Of a DNA stretch of 26,425 nt, positions 1 through 7,987 are shown one piece after another; the first letter of the stretch is position 1; each line of letters begins with the position of its first letter. The position numbers and the translations under genes are program-made. The notes beneath the pieces are model-generated. The model was not told where the DNA came from. It saw only the letters and a list, made by a program, of their open reading frames with translations, and ran no database searches. Source of the stretch: JANMEX01 sp043744175 (GTDB lineage: Bacteria > Pseudomonadota > Alphaproteobacteria > Rhizobiales > Rhizobiaceae). The stretch spans positions 1 to 26,425 of the forward strand of contig JAYTVD010000065.1 in NCBI GenBank assembly GCA_043744175.1, given 5' to 3'.

Positions 1-891
1 GGATTTGCCATTTATTTCTGGCCAAGCGCATGGTGCATCCCGTTTTTTTTATTCTACGGCGTGCTTTACGGCTCGGCCTCAGACTCGCGCTGGCATGAAG
101 CCGGACACGGCACTGCGTTCAAAACCGCCTGGATGAATGATGTAGTCTATCAAATCGCCTGCTTTATGATTGTCCGCAATCCAGCCACCTGGCGCTGGAG
201 CCATACTCGCCACCACACTGATACAATCATCATCGGACTTGATCCGGAAATTGCCGTGATGCGCCCGCCGGTTTTGTTTCGCGTAGCGATGAATTTTTTC
301 GGCATTTTTGATTTTTGGGCTGGCATAAAGGCTATGATAATCAATGCTTTAGGAACAGTGACGCCTGAAGAGAAAACCTATGTGCCTGAAATGGAGTGGC
401 CAAAGGTCGTGCTTGTTGCGCGCATTTGGACCCTAATTTATGCCGCAACAGTTGGACTTTCGCTCTACCTCGGCTCAATTTTACCCCTGATGTTTATCGG
501 CCTGCCTCGCCTCTATGGTGCGTGGCATCATGTTATGACCGGCCTTTTGCAGCATGGCGGATTGGCTGATGATGTGCTCGACCACCGTATGAACTCGCGA
601 ACGGTCTATATGAACCCGATCTCACGCTTCATCTATTGGAACATGAACTATCATGTGGAACACCATATGTTTCCGATGGTTCCCTATCACGCCCTGCCGC
701 GTCTTCATGAAATGATAAAGCATGATTTACCTGTGCCGACCCGATCCATTTGGGCTGGATACAGGGAAATATTCCCCGCCTGGACAAAGCAATTGCAAGG
801 TGAAGATTATTATTTGGTGAGAGAATTACCGGATAGTGCAAAGCCCTACCGGCCGGAATTTCATCAAGTCATCTCTGCTGCGGCAGAATAA
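1..891 (+). CDS. MocD-like membrane fatty-acid desaturase/hydroxylase family protein (5' end cut off)
   Basis: The frame is open from base 1, so the gene begins before the window; the GTG at 61 is internal and not a start. The product is a membrane di-iron oxygenase of the fatty-acid desaturase superfamily. Three histidine clusters that would hold the iron are visible: HEAGH just after the opening hydrophobic segment, HTRHH about 35 residues later, and HVEHH near the C-terminus. Hydrophobic stretches flank them. The next gene, 25 bases on, is a MocE-family Rieske ferredoxin, a likely electron donor. In rhizobia MocD and MocE act with MocF in breakdown of the rhizopine 3-O-methyl-scyllo-inosamine, where they are linked to demethylation. 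No mocF, mocA, mocB or mocC is visible here, so the substrate in this organism is unknown; a lipid desaturase or hydroxylase role remains possible. Confidence 0.85.
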   Translation, partial: GFAIYFWPSAWCIPFFLFYGVLYGSASDSRWHEAGHGTAFKTAWMNDVVYQIACFMIVRNPATWRWSHTRHHTDTIIIGLDPEIAVMRPPVLFRVAMNFFGIFDFWAGIKAMIINALGTVTPEEKTYVPEMEWPKVVLVARIWTLIYAATVGLSLYLGSILPLMFIGLPRLYGAWHHVMTGLLQHGGLADDVLDHRMNSRTVYMNPISRFIYWNMNYHVEHHMFPMVPYHALPRLHEMIKHDLPVPTRSIWAGYREIFPAWTKQLQGEDYYLVRELPDSAKPYRPEFHQVISAAAE

Positions 892-916
892 AATACAATA
901 ATTTGAGGAGCTTAAC

Positions 917-1231
917 ATGTCCAATTGGGTACAAGCCTGCGCAACTGACGAAGTCGATGAGGAAGATCTGATCCGGTTTGATCACGCTGGCCACAGCTAC
1001 GCCATCTACCGCAGCCCGGATGATAAATATTACGCCACAGATGGTCATTGCACGCATGAGCAAGTCCATCTTTGTGATGGCTTGGTGATGGATCACATCA
1101 TTGAATGCCCCAAGCACAACGGCCGCTTCGACTACCGCACCGGTGAAGCCAAGGGCGCTCCCGTTTGCGTCAACCTAAAAACACATCCGGTTAAAGTTGA
1201 GGCTGGGCACGTATTTATTCAAGTTCTCTGA
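917..1231 (+). CDS. mocE: MocE-family Rieske [2Fe-2S] ferredoxin
   Basis: A 104-residue soluble protein that is one Rieske domain. The cluster ligands are visible as C45-T-H47 and C64-P-K-H67, with the usual glycine-rich loop (FDYRTGEAKG) following. Its length fits stand-alone Rieske ferredoxins that carry electrons to an oxygenase. A GAGGAG ribosome-binding site lies about 7 bases before the ATG. It follows the MocD-like oxygenase after 25 bases with no terminator between, so the two are probably co-transcribed and work as an electron-transfer pair. The matching reductase is not in view. The stop is 3 bases from the stop of the converging kinase gene. The Rieske identity is firm; the rhizopine link is by family analogy only. 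Confidence 0.9.
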   Translation: MSNWVQACATDEVDEEDLIRFDHAGHSYAIYRSPDDKYYATDGHCTHEQVHLCDGLVMDHIIECPKHNGRFDYRTGEAKGAPVCVNLKTHPVKVEAGHVFIQVL

Positions 1232-1234
1232 ATT

Positions 1235-3514
1235 TCATGTATTGCTGATTGTTTCTAACTCAGCTCGATGTCGCTGCATGGCTAGAAACACAGCATAATC
1301 CTGATCGAACCGGCTTGCGGCAGACGAATCCGGTTCGCGCGTGCGCCCGCCTTTGTACATGCCTGAGCAGGCATCTTTTAGTGAGGGATAAAGGTCGGCT
1401 GCTGCTGCTGCTACCATTGCCGTGCCGAGCAACGTGGCGTCCTCTGATACCGGTTCGATCACTTTGCAGCCGGTTGCGTCAGCATAGAGTTCCATCAATA
1501 ACGGATTCCGCACATGGCCGCCGGTTACATGCAGCGTGTCAATGATATAACCATTGGTATTGAGCGTGTCCAAGATGTGGCGCACACCTAATGCGATGCT
1601 TACCGATGTACGCCAATAGAGCTTGCACAAGCCGTCAAATGAGGCATCAATCGATAGGCCGCTGACGACGCCAAGCGCGTGGGGGTCGGCCAGTGGTGAG
1701 CGATTTCCGTGAAAGTCGGGCAGTACATGCAAGCGTCCGGCAAGATTGCGACCGTCTTTGCGGCGCATTTCGCTAATGCGTTGGATAATTTTTGCATGCA
1801 TCGCTGTATTTGGCTCCACGCCAAGTGCATGAACCCGAATGACATGGTCGAGCAGCGCGCCGGTGGCGGACTGCCCCCCTTCGTTGATCCAGAAATCAGG
1901 AAGGCCGGCCCCATAGTATGGTCCCCAAACACCATGTGTAAGCCGACTTTCACGACTCATTGTCATCACACAACTCGAGGTTCCGGCAATCAACGCCAAA
2001 TGGGTATCCAACGTGCCATCGTTCTGTGCAAACGCTCCAAGAACACCAATTGCCCCGCCATAGGCATCAATCAGACCTGTTCCCACTTTGCAATTGACGG
2101 TCAGCCCCAGACTTTCCGCAGCTTCCGGCGTCAACTTGCCAACGGATGACCCAACAGGGCTAGATATTTGGGGCAAATTAGCTTTTTCGATGAGATCATC
2201 GAGCCCGACTTTATTCAGAAAATCATTTTTCCAGCCCACCTCTTCATGGGGCAAAAAGGTCCATTTGCATGCCAACGTGCATTGCGAGCGGGCCAATGAC
2301 CCCGTGGCTTTCCATGTCAAAAAATCGGCAAGATCAAAAGCTACACCAAGATTATTCCATGTATCAGGCAGGTTGCGCTTAACCCACATGAGCTTTGGAA
2401 TTTCCATTTCTGGAGACATGACTCCGCCTATATAGTCTAATACACGATGACCGGTAGCGGTGCACTCGTCAGCCTCTTTCAGTGCGCGATGGTCCAGCCA
2501 GCAAATAGTATCCCAACGCGGATCACCAGCTTTTGTGGCGGAAATCTGTGCAGTGGCTTTGTTTCGCAATACCAGCGAGCATGTGGCGTCAAAACCAATA
2601 CCCTTTATTTGCTCAGGTTTAGCGCCGGAGAGCTCGATTGCCTTTCTTACAACGTTGCAGACTGCGAGCCAAATATCTTCTGAATCATGCTCAGCAAAGT
2701 CTGCCTGAATTTGATTCATTGCAATCGGATATTCATTGCGTCCGAACATATCGCCGCGGGTATTGAAGATACCGGCGCGGGCACTCGCTGTGCCTACATC
2801 TACGGTAACCACTAGCTCGTCATCGGGTGCAATGGTGCTTTTTAGACGTGACATTTCACTAAGCAAGCGCGGTAGATCACGCATATCAGAAAAGGTCTTA
2901 TCTGGATTGAGTCGCGCCAAACGTTGTAGATGGACATCACCAGTGGCATGACCTCCGCCAGTAAAAGCAAACACTGTCATTCCAGCGCTCTTGGCGGCGA
3001 TTACACCTGCAGGGCTGTCCTCAATGACAACGCAGTGAGACGGATCCACCCCCATGGATTTGGCAGCATGGAGAAACAAGTCAGGTGCGGGCTTTCCGGC
3101 TTGCACCATTGATGCTGAATAGATGCGGCCTTTGAACAGCGGTAATAGGCCTGTAACATCCAGCGCCAATTCAATTCGTTCGAACTGACTGGATGAAGCC
3201 ACACAACATTTTCCAGCAAGACCGGAAACTGCATCAGCTATACCAGCAATTGGTACGAGCTCTTTTCGAAATAGCTCGTAAAGGCGGCTACGCATAGATT
3301 CGAGTGAGGCTTCGACGAAGTTTAGCCCATAATCGTCATGCAACAGTGCAATGATGGACGCTATACTTCTTCCGAGAAATCTCTCAAGTGCAACCTCAGG
3401 ATCGAGTTTGAGACCTGCTTCTTCAATCACTTCTAGCAAAATACGCAACGCCAAAGGCTCGCTGTCCACCAGTACGCCGTCACAGTCGAATATGACCAAC
3501 TGCGCTGCCGTCAT
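1235..3514 (-). CDS. Fusion of a HAD-family phosphatase with an FGGY-family pentulose (ribulokinase-like) kinase
   Basis: This 759-residue protein has two enzyme domains. Residues 1 to about 222 are a HAD subfamily IA hydrolase with all catalytic motifs: D10-C-D12-G, the Ser motif VASSS (105-109), K141 in GKPAPD, and E165-D166 in VIEDS. From about residue 234 to the end is an FGGY carbohydrate kinase, opening with VTVDVGTASARAG and ending with a typical actin-like nucleotide half containing VTGGHVRNP. The kinase half is closest in pattern to the ribulokinase/FGGY pentulose kinases. It should phosphorylate the ketose made by the upstream dehydrogenase; the phosphatase half may remove excess or wrong sugar phosphates. 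It is the last gene of the polyol operon. No Shine-Dalgarno is seen before the ATG and an in-frame stop lies 30 bases upstream, so this start is forced. The HAD half resembles the separate HAD at 10368-11054. Confidence 0.88.
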   Translation of the reverse strand: MTAAQLVIFDCDGVLVDSEPLALRILLEVIEEAGLKLDPEVALERFLGRSIASIIALLHDDYGLNFVEASLESMRSRLYELFRKELVPIAGIADAVSGLAGKCCVASSSQFERIELALDVTGLLPLFKGRIYSASMVQAGKPAPDLFLHAAKSMGVDPSHCVVIEDSPAGVIAAKSAGMTVFAFTGGGHATGDVHLQRLARLNPDKTFSDMRDLPRLLSEMSRLKSTIAPDDELVVTVDVGTASARAGIFNTRGDMFGRNEYPIAMNQIQADFAEHDSEDIWLAVCNVVRKAIELSGAKPEQIKGIGFDATCSLVLRNKATAQISATKAGDPRWDTICWLDHRALKEADECTATGHRVLDYIGGVMSPEMEIPKLMWVKRNLPDTWNNLGVAFDLADFLTWKATGSLARSQCTLACKWTFLPHEEVGWKNDFLNKVGLDDLIEKANLPQISSPVGSSVGKLTPEAAESLGLTVNCKVGTGLIDAYGGAIGVLGAFAQNDGTLDTHLALIAGTSSCVMTMSRESRLTHGVWGPYYGAGLPDFWINEGGQSATGALLDHVIRVHALGVEPNTAMHAKIIQRISEMRRKDGRNLAGRLHVLPDFHGNRSPLADPHALGVVSGLSIDASFDGLCKLYWRTSVSIALGVRHILDTLNTNGYIIDTLHVTGGHVRNPLLMELYADATGCKVIEPVSEDATLLGTAMVAAAAADLYPSLKDACSGMYKGGRTREPDSSAASRFDQDYAVFLAMQRHRAELETISNT

Positions 3515-3528
3515 GGTGTATGGGCCGG

Positions 3529-3543
3529 AGACAATGATTGTCT
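3529..3543. promoter_or_regulatory. Perfect 15-bp palindrome just upstream of the HAD-FGGY kinase gene
   Basis: AGACAAT-G-ATTGTCT has 7-base arms around one central base, 14 bases before the kinase ATG. The minimal spacer makes it look more like a protein-binding operator than an RNA hairpin. It lies where a ribosome-binding site would be expected, and none is seen. Function is inferred. Confidence 0.4.
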
Positions 3544-3558
3544 ATGTCGCAAAATCTT

Positions 3559-3574
3559 GTTCCTTATTAGGAAC
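3559..3574. repeat. Short hairpin (GTTCCT-TATT-AGGAAC) between mtlK and the kinase gene
   Basis: A 6-base perfect stem with a 4-base loop, 26 bases after the mtlK stop on the transcribed strand. There is no U-tract after it, so it is not a standard terminator. It could be a processing or stability element. Confidence 0.35.
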
Positions 3575-3599
3575 CAGACCATTACCCGAGGGGCAAATG

Positions 3600-5081
3600 C
3601 TAGAGATTGCCAGCGATATAGCGTTCCAGCGTGGTCTTTGTTCCGTCTTTCCAAAGCATCAAAAGTGCCTTGGCAAAGGCTTCGCGGAATTTATCGGACT
3701 TTGCAATATCCCCGTAAATATCTTTCATATTTACCCAAGCGTTTGGATCGGTTTTGGCCAGTTTTGCAGTCGCCTGCAAGCGGTCCCATTGCGATGGATC
3801 ATTGGGAGCGATGTGCTTGCCGCTGTCCGTTTCGCCTGCGCAATAGCGGCACCATAGCGCTGACTCCAGTGCCAATCCGGTGATGGACTTACCCGCCTCC
3901 AAACGATCTGAGATCGAGGGAATAATAAACTTTGGCTGGCGGTTTGAACCATCAAGGCACAGGCGGGGGATTGTGTCGCCAATTTTCGGGTTGGAGAAGC
4001 GGCGCACAATCAGTTTGTAATAGTCATTGATGTTTGTGTTTGGCACCGGTGGTACGCATGGGATGATTTCATCGTGCTCGATCTTATCGAGGAAGCCCTT
4101 AACCAATGGATTTTCCATCGCCTCGTGCACAAAATGAATGTCCATTAAGGCTGCCGGATAGGCGATAACCGCATGGCCGCCATTGAGAATACGGATTTTC
4201 ATCAGCTCAAACGGTGAGACGTCTTCAACAAATTGCACACCTACTTTTTCGAGCGGAGGGCGGCCGGATGGAAACTTGTCTTCCAACACCCATTGTTTGA
4301 AGCCTTCGCAGAAAACCGGCCAATTGTCTTCAATGCCAAAATCGGCAGCTAGCATCGAGCGTTCGCGATCGCTGGTTGCGGGCGTGATACGGTCCACCAT
4401 GCCATTTGGGAAAGCAACGGTATCGTTGACCCATTTGGCAAACTCGGCATCGATCATCTTGGCAAGTCCGACAACAGAATTTTTTGTCACAACGCCGTTG
4501 TGCGGAATGTTATCGCAGGACATAACCGTGAACGCAGGAATGCCCGCCGCCTTTCGACGCTGGAGACCCGCTAAGATGAGACCAAAGACGGTAATGGGCG
4601 CATCAATATTAGCTGCATCGCGCTGCATATCCGGATGCTCTGGATCAAACTTGCCGGTCGCGGAATTGATAAAATAGCCGCCTTCCGTAATCGTTAGCGA
4701 AACAATGCGAATGGCGGGATCAATAAGCTGCTCAAGAATCGCGGCGCTATCGGCAGCTTTAATATAGTCAATCATCGCGCCCGTAACGCGGGCCGTGCTG
4801 GCGTCAGCCTCTTGTTCAACGACCGTAGTGTACCAATCCTGCACCAACAACATTTGGCGCATCTGTTCGTCAGCTTCGCGCACGCCGGCGCCGACAAGCG
4901 CAAAATCATGTCCCTCGCCCACGTTAAACAAATCATCGAGATAGATAGCCTGATGCGAGCGATGGAAGTTTCCAACCCCGAAATGCAATATTCCAGCTTT
5001 CAACGATGAACGCTGATAGAGCGGAATTGCCGCTGTCTTGGCTGCTTCATTCAAAGTCCGGGCAGAAATATGCGTTGTCAT
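3600..5081 (-). CDS. mtlK: Mannitol 2-dehydrogenase-type long-chain polyol dehydrogenase
   Basis: An NAD(P)-dependent polyol dehydrogenase that oxidises mannitol, and often arabitol or sorbitol, to the ketose. With the start chosen here it is 493 residues. The catalytic triad of the long-chain mannitol dehydrogenases is seen at K295, N300 and H303 in KIRILNGGH, the same numbers I recall for the Pseudomonas fluorescens enzyme. The N-terminal nucleotide-binding region contains HFGVGNFHRSH. An ATG 12 bases further upstream (5093) is possible, but the sequence between them is itself the ribosome-binding site (AGGAAG), so 5081 is preferred. The gene follows the SmoK ATPase gene in the operon after about 113 bases that contain a hairpin. 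Mannitol, arabitol and sorbitol cannot be told apart from sequence; the kinase next door would suit a pentitol. Confidence 0.92.
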   Translation of the reverse strand: MTTHISARTLNEAAKTAAIPLYQRSSLKAGILHFGVGNFHRSHQAIYLDDLFNVGEGHDFALVGAGVREADEQMRQMLLVQDWYTTVVEQEADASTARVTGAMIDYIKAADSAAILEQLIDPAIRIVSLTITEGGYFINSATGKFDPEHPDMQRDAANIDAPITVFGLILAGLQRRKAAGIPAFTVMSCDNIPHNGVVTKNSVVGLAKMIDAEFAKWVNDTVAFPNGMVDRITPATSDRERSMLAADFGIEDNWPVFCEGFKQWVLEDKFPSGRPPLEKVGVQFVEDVSPFELMKIRILNGGHAVIAYPAALMDIHFVHEAMENPLVKGFLDKIEHDEIIPCVPPVPNTNINDYYKLIVRRFSNPKIGDTIPRLCLDGSNRQPKFIIPSISDRLEAGKSITGLALESALWCRYCAGETDSGKHIAPNDPSQWDRLQATAKLAKTDPNAWVNMKDIYGDIAKSDKFREAFAKALLMLWKDGTKTTLERYIAGNL

Positions 5082-5149
5082 GGTCTTCCTCATTCCGCCT
5101 ATTCAGTCGTCGCAGTAACCGTTCAATTGGCTGATAGCTAATACTTTTC

Positions 5150-5184
5150 GGCACGGCAGACCTATACTAATGCGCCGCCGTGCC
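5150..5184. repeat. Stem-loop between smoK and mtlK
   Basis: GGCACGGC (5150-5157) pairs perfectly with GCCGTGCC (5177-5184) around a 19-base loop, 10 bases after the smoK stop on the transcribed strand. There is no clear U-tract; it is likely an mRNA processing/stability element or partial terminator between the transporter genes and the dehydrogenase. Confidence 0.45.
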
Positions 5185-5194
5185 AGTGATTATT

Positions 5195-6196
5195 TTAGCG
5201 AATTGCCCTTCCATCGGCACCGAAGCGATGAATGCGTTTTGCATCAGGTGTCAGGAATATCTTCGCGCCAGGTGTGACGGTAAATTCACCATCCGCACGC
5301 ACTGTCATCATGCCGCAAGGACCGGCGTCCACATGCAAAAACGTGTCAGATCCCAGATGCTCGGCAAGTCTGATCTTTGCCTCCCAATCACCAGATTTCT
5401 CCGAGATTGTGAGATGCTCAGGACGAATACCGATTGTCGTGGCATTATACTTTGCCGCAGCAGGACCGTCGATCAGGTTCATCTTTGGCGAGCCAATGAA
5501 GCCAGCCACGAACAAGGAGTCAGGCTTGTTATAAAGATCAAGCGGTGAACCTACTTGTTCAATATTGCCGCGATTGAGAACGACAATACGATCTGCCATG
5601 GTCATGGCTTCAACTTGGTCATGGGTCACGTAAATCATGGTAGCACCAAGGTCTTGGTGCATCTGCATGATTTCAAGACGCATGTTCACACGTAGCGCGG
5701 CATCAAGGTTAGACAGCGGCTCGTCAAACAGAAAGCCTTCTGGATTACGAACAATTGCGCGACCGATGGCAACGCGCTGGCGCTGACCGCCGGAAAGTTG
5801 GCCGGGGCGGCGCTCAAGATAGTCAGTAAGGTTGAGCGTCGCTGCCGCCTTTTTGACCTTCGCGTCAATCTCGTCTTTTGGCATTCCCGCCATTTTGAGA
5901 CCGAAGGAGATGTTGTTGCGCACCGTCATATGCGGATAAAGTGCATAGGATTGAAACACCATGGAGAGACCACGCTTTGATGGCGCTTCGTCAGTCATGT
6001 CTTTACCATCAATGTGGATAGCACCGGATGTAAGGTCTTCGAGACCAGCAATCATACGCAACAAAGTGGATTTACCGCAGCCTGACGGTCCAACAAAAAC
6101 GACGAATTCGCCATTTTTAATATCAAGATTTGCGCCTGGAATGATGACCGTGTCGCCAAAGGCTTTACGCGCATTTTTAAGAGAAATCGTACCCAT
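5195..6196 (-). CDS. smoK: Polyol ABC transporter ATP-binding protein (SmoK/UgpC-MalK type)
   Basis: The ATPase that powers polyol import. Its 333 residues contain Walker A GPSGCGKS (36-43), Q82 of the Q-loop, the signature LSGGQ (134-138), Walker B FLFDEP (155-160) and the switch H192. A C-terminal region of about 100 residues matches the TOBE domain of MalK/UgpC-type ATPases, which can bind regulators or sugar-uptake inhibitors. The start lies one base past the smoG stop, so translation is probably coupled. Order and family match the sorbitol/mannitol transporter (SmoEFGK) of Rhodobacter and rhizobia. UgpC-type ATPases can serve more than one transporter, so this one may be shared. Confidence 0.93.
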   Translation of the reverse strand: MGTISLKNARKAFGDTVIIPGANLDIKNGEFVVFVGPSGCGKSTLLRMIAGLEDLTSGAIHIDGKDMTDEAPSKRGLSMVFQSYALYPHMTVRNNISFGLKMAGMPKDEIDAKVKKAAATLNLTDYLERRPGQLSGGQRQRVAIGRAIVRNPEGFLFDEPLSNLDAALRVNMRLEIMQMHQDLGATMIYVTHDQVEAMTMADRIVVLNRGNIEQVGSPLDLYNKPDSLFVAGFIGSPKMNLIDGPAAAKYNATTIGIRPEHLTISEKSGDWEAKIRLAEHLGSDTFLHVDAGPCGMMTVRADGEFTVTPGAKIFLTPDAKRIHRFGADGRAIR

Positions 6197-6197
6197 T

Positions 6198-7025
6198 TTA
6201 TTTCACCGCTCCGAATGTGAGACCGCGTACAAGTTGTTTTTGTGCAAACCAGCCGAGCACAAGAATTGGTGCAATGGCCATAGTCGATGCTGCCGAAAGT
6301 TTTGCCCAGAATAGACCCTCAGGGCTAGAGTAAGACGCAATGAATTGTGTCAGTGGCGCCGCATCCTTGGTCGTCAAAGCCAAAGTCCAAAAAGCTTCGT
6401 TCCACGCAAGGATAATGTTCAAGAGAAGCGTGGATGCTATGCCGGGTAGTGCCATCGGCGTCAGGACATAGAGTAGTTCCTTGCCTAGCGACGCACCGTC
6501 CATACGGGATGCCTCGAGGATTTCGCCTGGTATTTCCTTAAAGTAAGTATAGAGCATCCAGATGATAATCGGCAGGTTCAAGAGCATTAGAACGGTGATG
6601 ATGCCGGCGCGGGTATCCAAAAGATGATAGTCGCGGAAGATCAAATAGATCGGGATAAGTGCTCCCACCGGCGGCATCATCTTAGTGGAAAGCATCCACA
6701 TCAAAAGGTCTTTCGTCTTCTTTCCCGGTGCAAAGGCCATTGCCCAAGCTGAGGGGATGGCAATTAGTAGGGCGAACAAAGTTGATCCGAGAGCCAATGC
6801 TACAGAGTTCCAGAAGAAGCCGAAATAGTGTGAGCGCTCCTGAACCACACCATAACTTTCTGATGTCCAGCCAGTGGAGAAGAATGTCGAGATACTGATC
6901 GCATCACCTTCCGATTTGAAACTAGTCAATATCGTCCACAGGATTGGGAAGAAGACGAGAAGACCAATTGACCATGCCAGAACAGTGACAATGATTTTGC
7001 TTTGAGTTGTTTCTTTGCGTGCCAT
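6198..7025 (-). CDS. smoG: Polyol ABC transporter permease (SmoG-like, MalG type)
   Basis: Inner-membrane permease subunit with about six transmembrane segments in 275 residues. The EAA loop that docks the ATPase is visible near ILEASRMDGASLGKELL. It pairs with the SmoF-like permease. A TTG at 7031 would add two residues, but the ATG at 7025 is the more natural start; it lies 3 bases after the smoF stop. The substrate is taken from the operon context (polyol), not from this protein alone. Confidence 0.9.
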   Translation of the reverse strand: MARKETTQSKIIVTVLAWSIGLLVFFPILWTILTSFKSEGDAISISTFFSTGWTSESYGVVQERSHYFGFFWNSVALALGSTLFALLIAIPSAWAMAFAPGKKTKDLLMWMLSTKMMPPVGALIPIYLIFRDYHLLDTRAGIITVLMLLNLPIIIWMLYTYFKEIPGEILEASRMDGASLGKELLYVLTPMALPGIASTLLLNIILAWNEAFWTLALTTKDAAPLTQFIASYSSPEGLFWAKLSAASTMAIAPILVLGWFAQKQLVRGLTFGAVK

Positions 7026-7027
7026 GA

Positions 7028-7891
7028 TCAAGCGTCCAGGTTCTTGCCAATCATCTTCATCAAGAAGAAGGCAACTACGTTTGCAAGGATGACTGCGATA
7101 ATGCCGCCGGCGGATGCGCCACCAATATCGTTTTGAATTAAACCATATTGATAGACAAGGAATGGAAGGTTGCCTGCACGGCCGCCGGTGCTGGTGACAT
7201 AAATCTCAGCATAAACGTTCAGCAAAAAAATCGTTTCTATGAGGATAACTACCGTCATGGGGCGGATAAGATGTGGCAAAATAATGTACCAGAAGAACGA
7301 GAGCGGAGGCGTGCCGTCCATTTCAGCAGCTTCTTTTTGCTCGCCGTCCAATGACTGCAAAGATGTTAGCAAAATCAGTGTTGCGAATGGAACCCACTGC
7401 CAAGATACCATTATGATAACAGCGGTCATTGGATAATGGGCAAACCAGTCAATGGGCTGAAGCCCGAAGGTTTTGGCGATGAAGGCGAAGAACCCGTTTA
7501 CGGGATTCATCATCATGTTCTTCCAAACCAAAGCACTTACGGTTGGCATAACAAGGAACGGCGCGATCATCATGATGCGCACGATGCCCTGGCCATAGAA
7601 CGCCTTGTCCAGCAACAGCGCAAAAAGTGTTCCCATGACGACGCTAATAGCAAGCACCCAACCGACCAATTTAAGAGAGTTGCCCATGGCCTTATAAAAC
7701 GACGAATCTGTCATGAAGTATTTGTAGTTCTCTAGTCCTGCAAATCCAGTCGTTGTTGGGTCGAGCAAATTGTAGCGCAGGAATGAGAAGTAGATTGTCA
7801 TTACAAGCGGTACAATCATCCACAGAAACAGCGCAACGACGGATGGTGCGACGGCGAATTTTCCAAGCATACGAGTCTGCTGTGTGGCCAT
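7028..7891 (-). CDS. smoF: Polyol ABC transporter permease (SmoF-like, MalF type)
   Basis: First permease subunit, 287 residues with about six membrane-spanning stretches. The EAA loop appears as EQKEAAEMDGTPPLSFFWYI. A GTG at 7900 would add three residues, but GGGTGA is well placed as ribosome-binding site for the ATG at 7891, so that start is chosen. It is separated from smoE by a strong hairpin (7931-7980), a layout known from other binding-protein transporters, where the binding protein is made in excess over the membrane parts. Confidence 0.9.
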   Translation of the reverse strand: MATQQTRMLGKFAVAPSVVALFLWMIVPLVMTIYFSFLRYNLLDPTTTGFAGLENYKYFMTDSSFYKAMGNSLKLVGWVLAISVVMGTLFALLLDKAFYGQGIVRIMMIAPFLVMPTVSALVWKNMMMNPVNGFFAFIAKTFGLQPIDWFAHYPMTAVIIMVSWQWVPFATLILLTSLQSLDGEQKEAAEMDGTPPLSFFWYIILPHLIRPMTVVILIETIFLLNVYAEIYVTSTGGRAGNLPFLVYQYGLIQNDIGGASAGGIIAVILANVVAFFLMKMIGKNLDA

Positions 7892-7930
7892 GAAGATCAC
7901 CCATTATTTGAGATAAATTTTGAAAATTGG

Positions 7931-7980
7931 TTCCCGATGCCGGCTGCCCAACTCGCGTTGGGCAGCTCGGCGTTCCGGGA
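7931..7980 (-). repeat. Long stem-loop with a GNRA loop between smoE and smoF
   Basis: Read on the transcribed strand, GCTGCCCAAC and GTTGGGCAGC form a perfect 10-base stem closed by a GCGA tetraloop (core 7943-7966). The stem extends outwards with CCG and TCCCG pairings to about 7932-7980 with small bulges. No U-tract follows, so it is more likely an mRNA 3'-end protecting element or attenuator than a full terminator, as in malE-malF type operons. Confidence 0.65.
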
Positions 7981-7987
7981 GGAACAG

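Noticed and set aside
1249..3234. Several antisense ORFs of 60-146 codons inside the HAD-FGGY gene
   Set aside because: They lie opposite a well-supported gene, have no family features and show shadow-frame composition.
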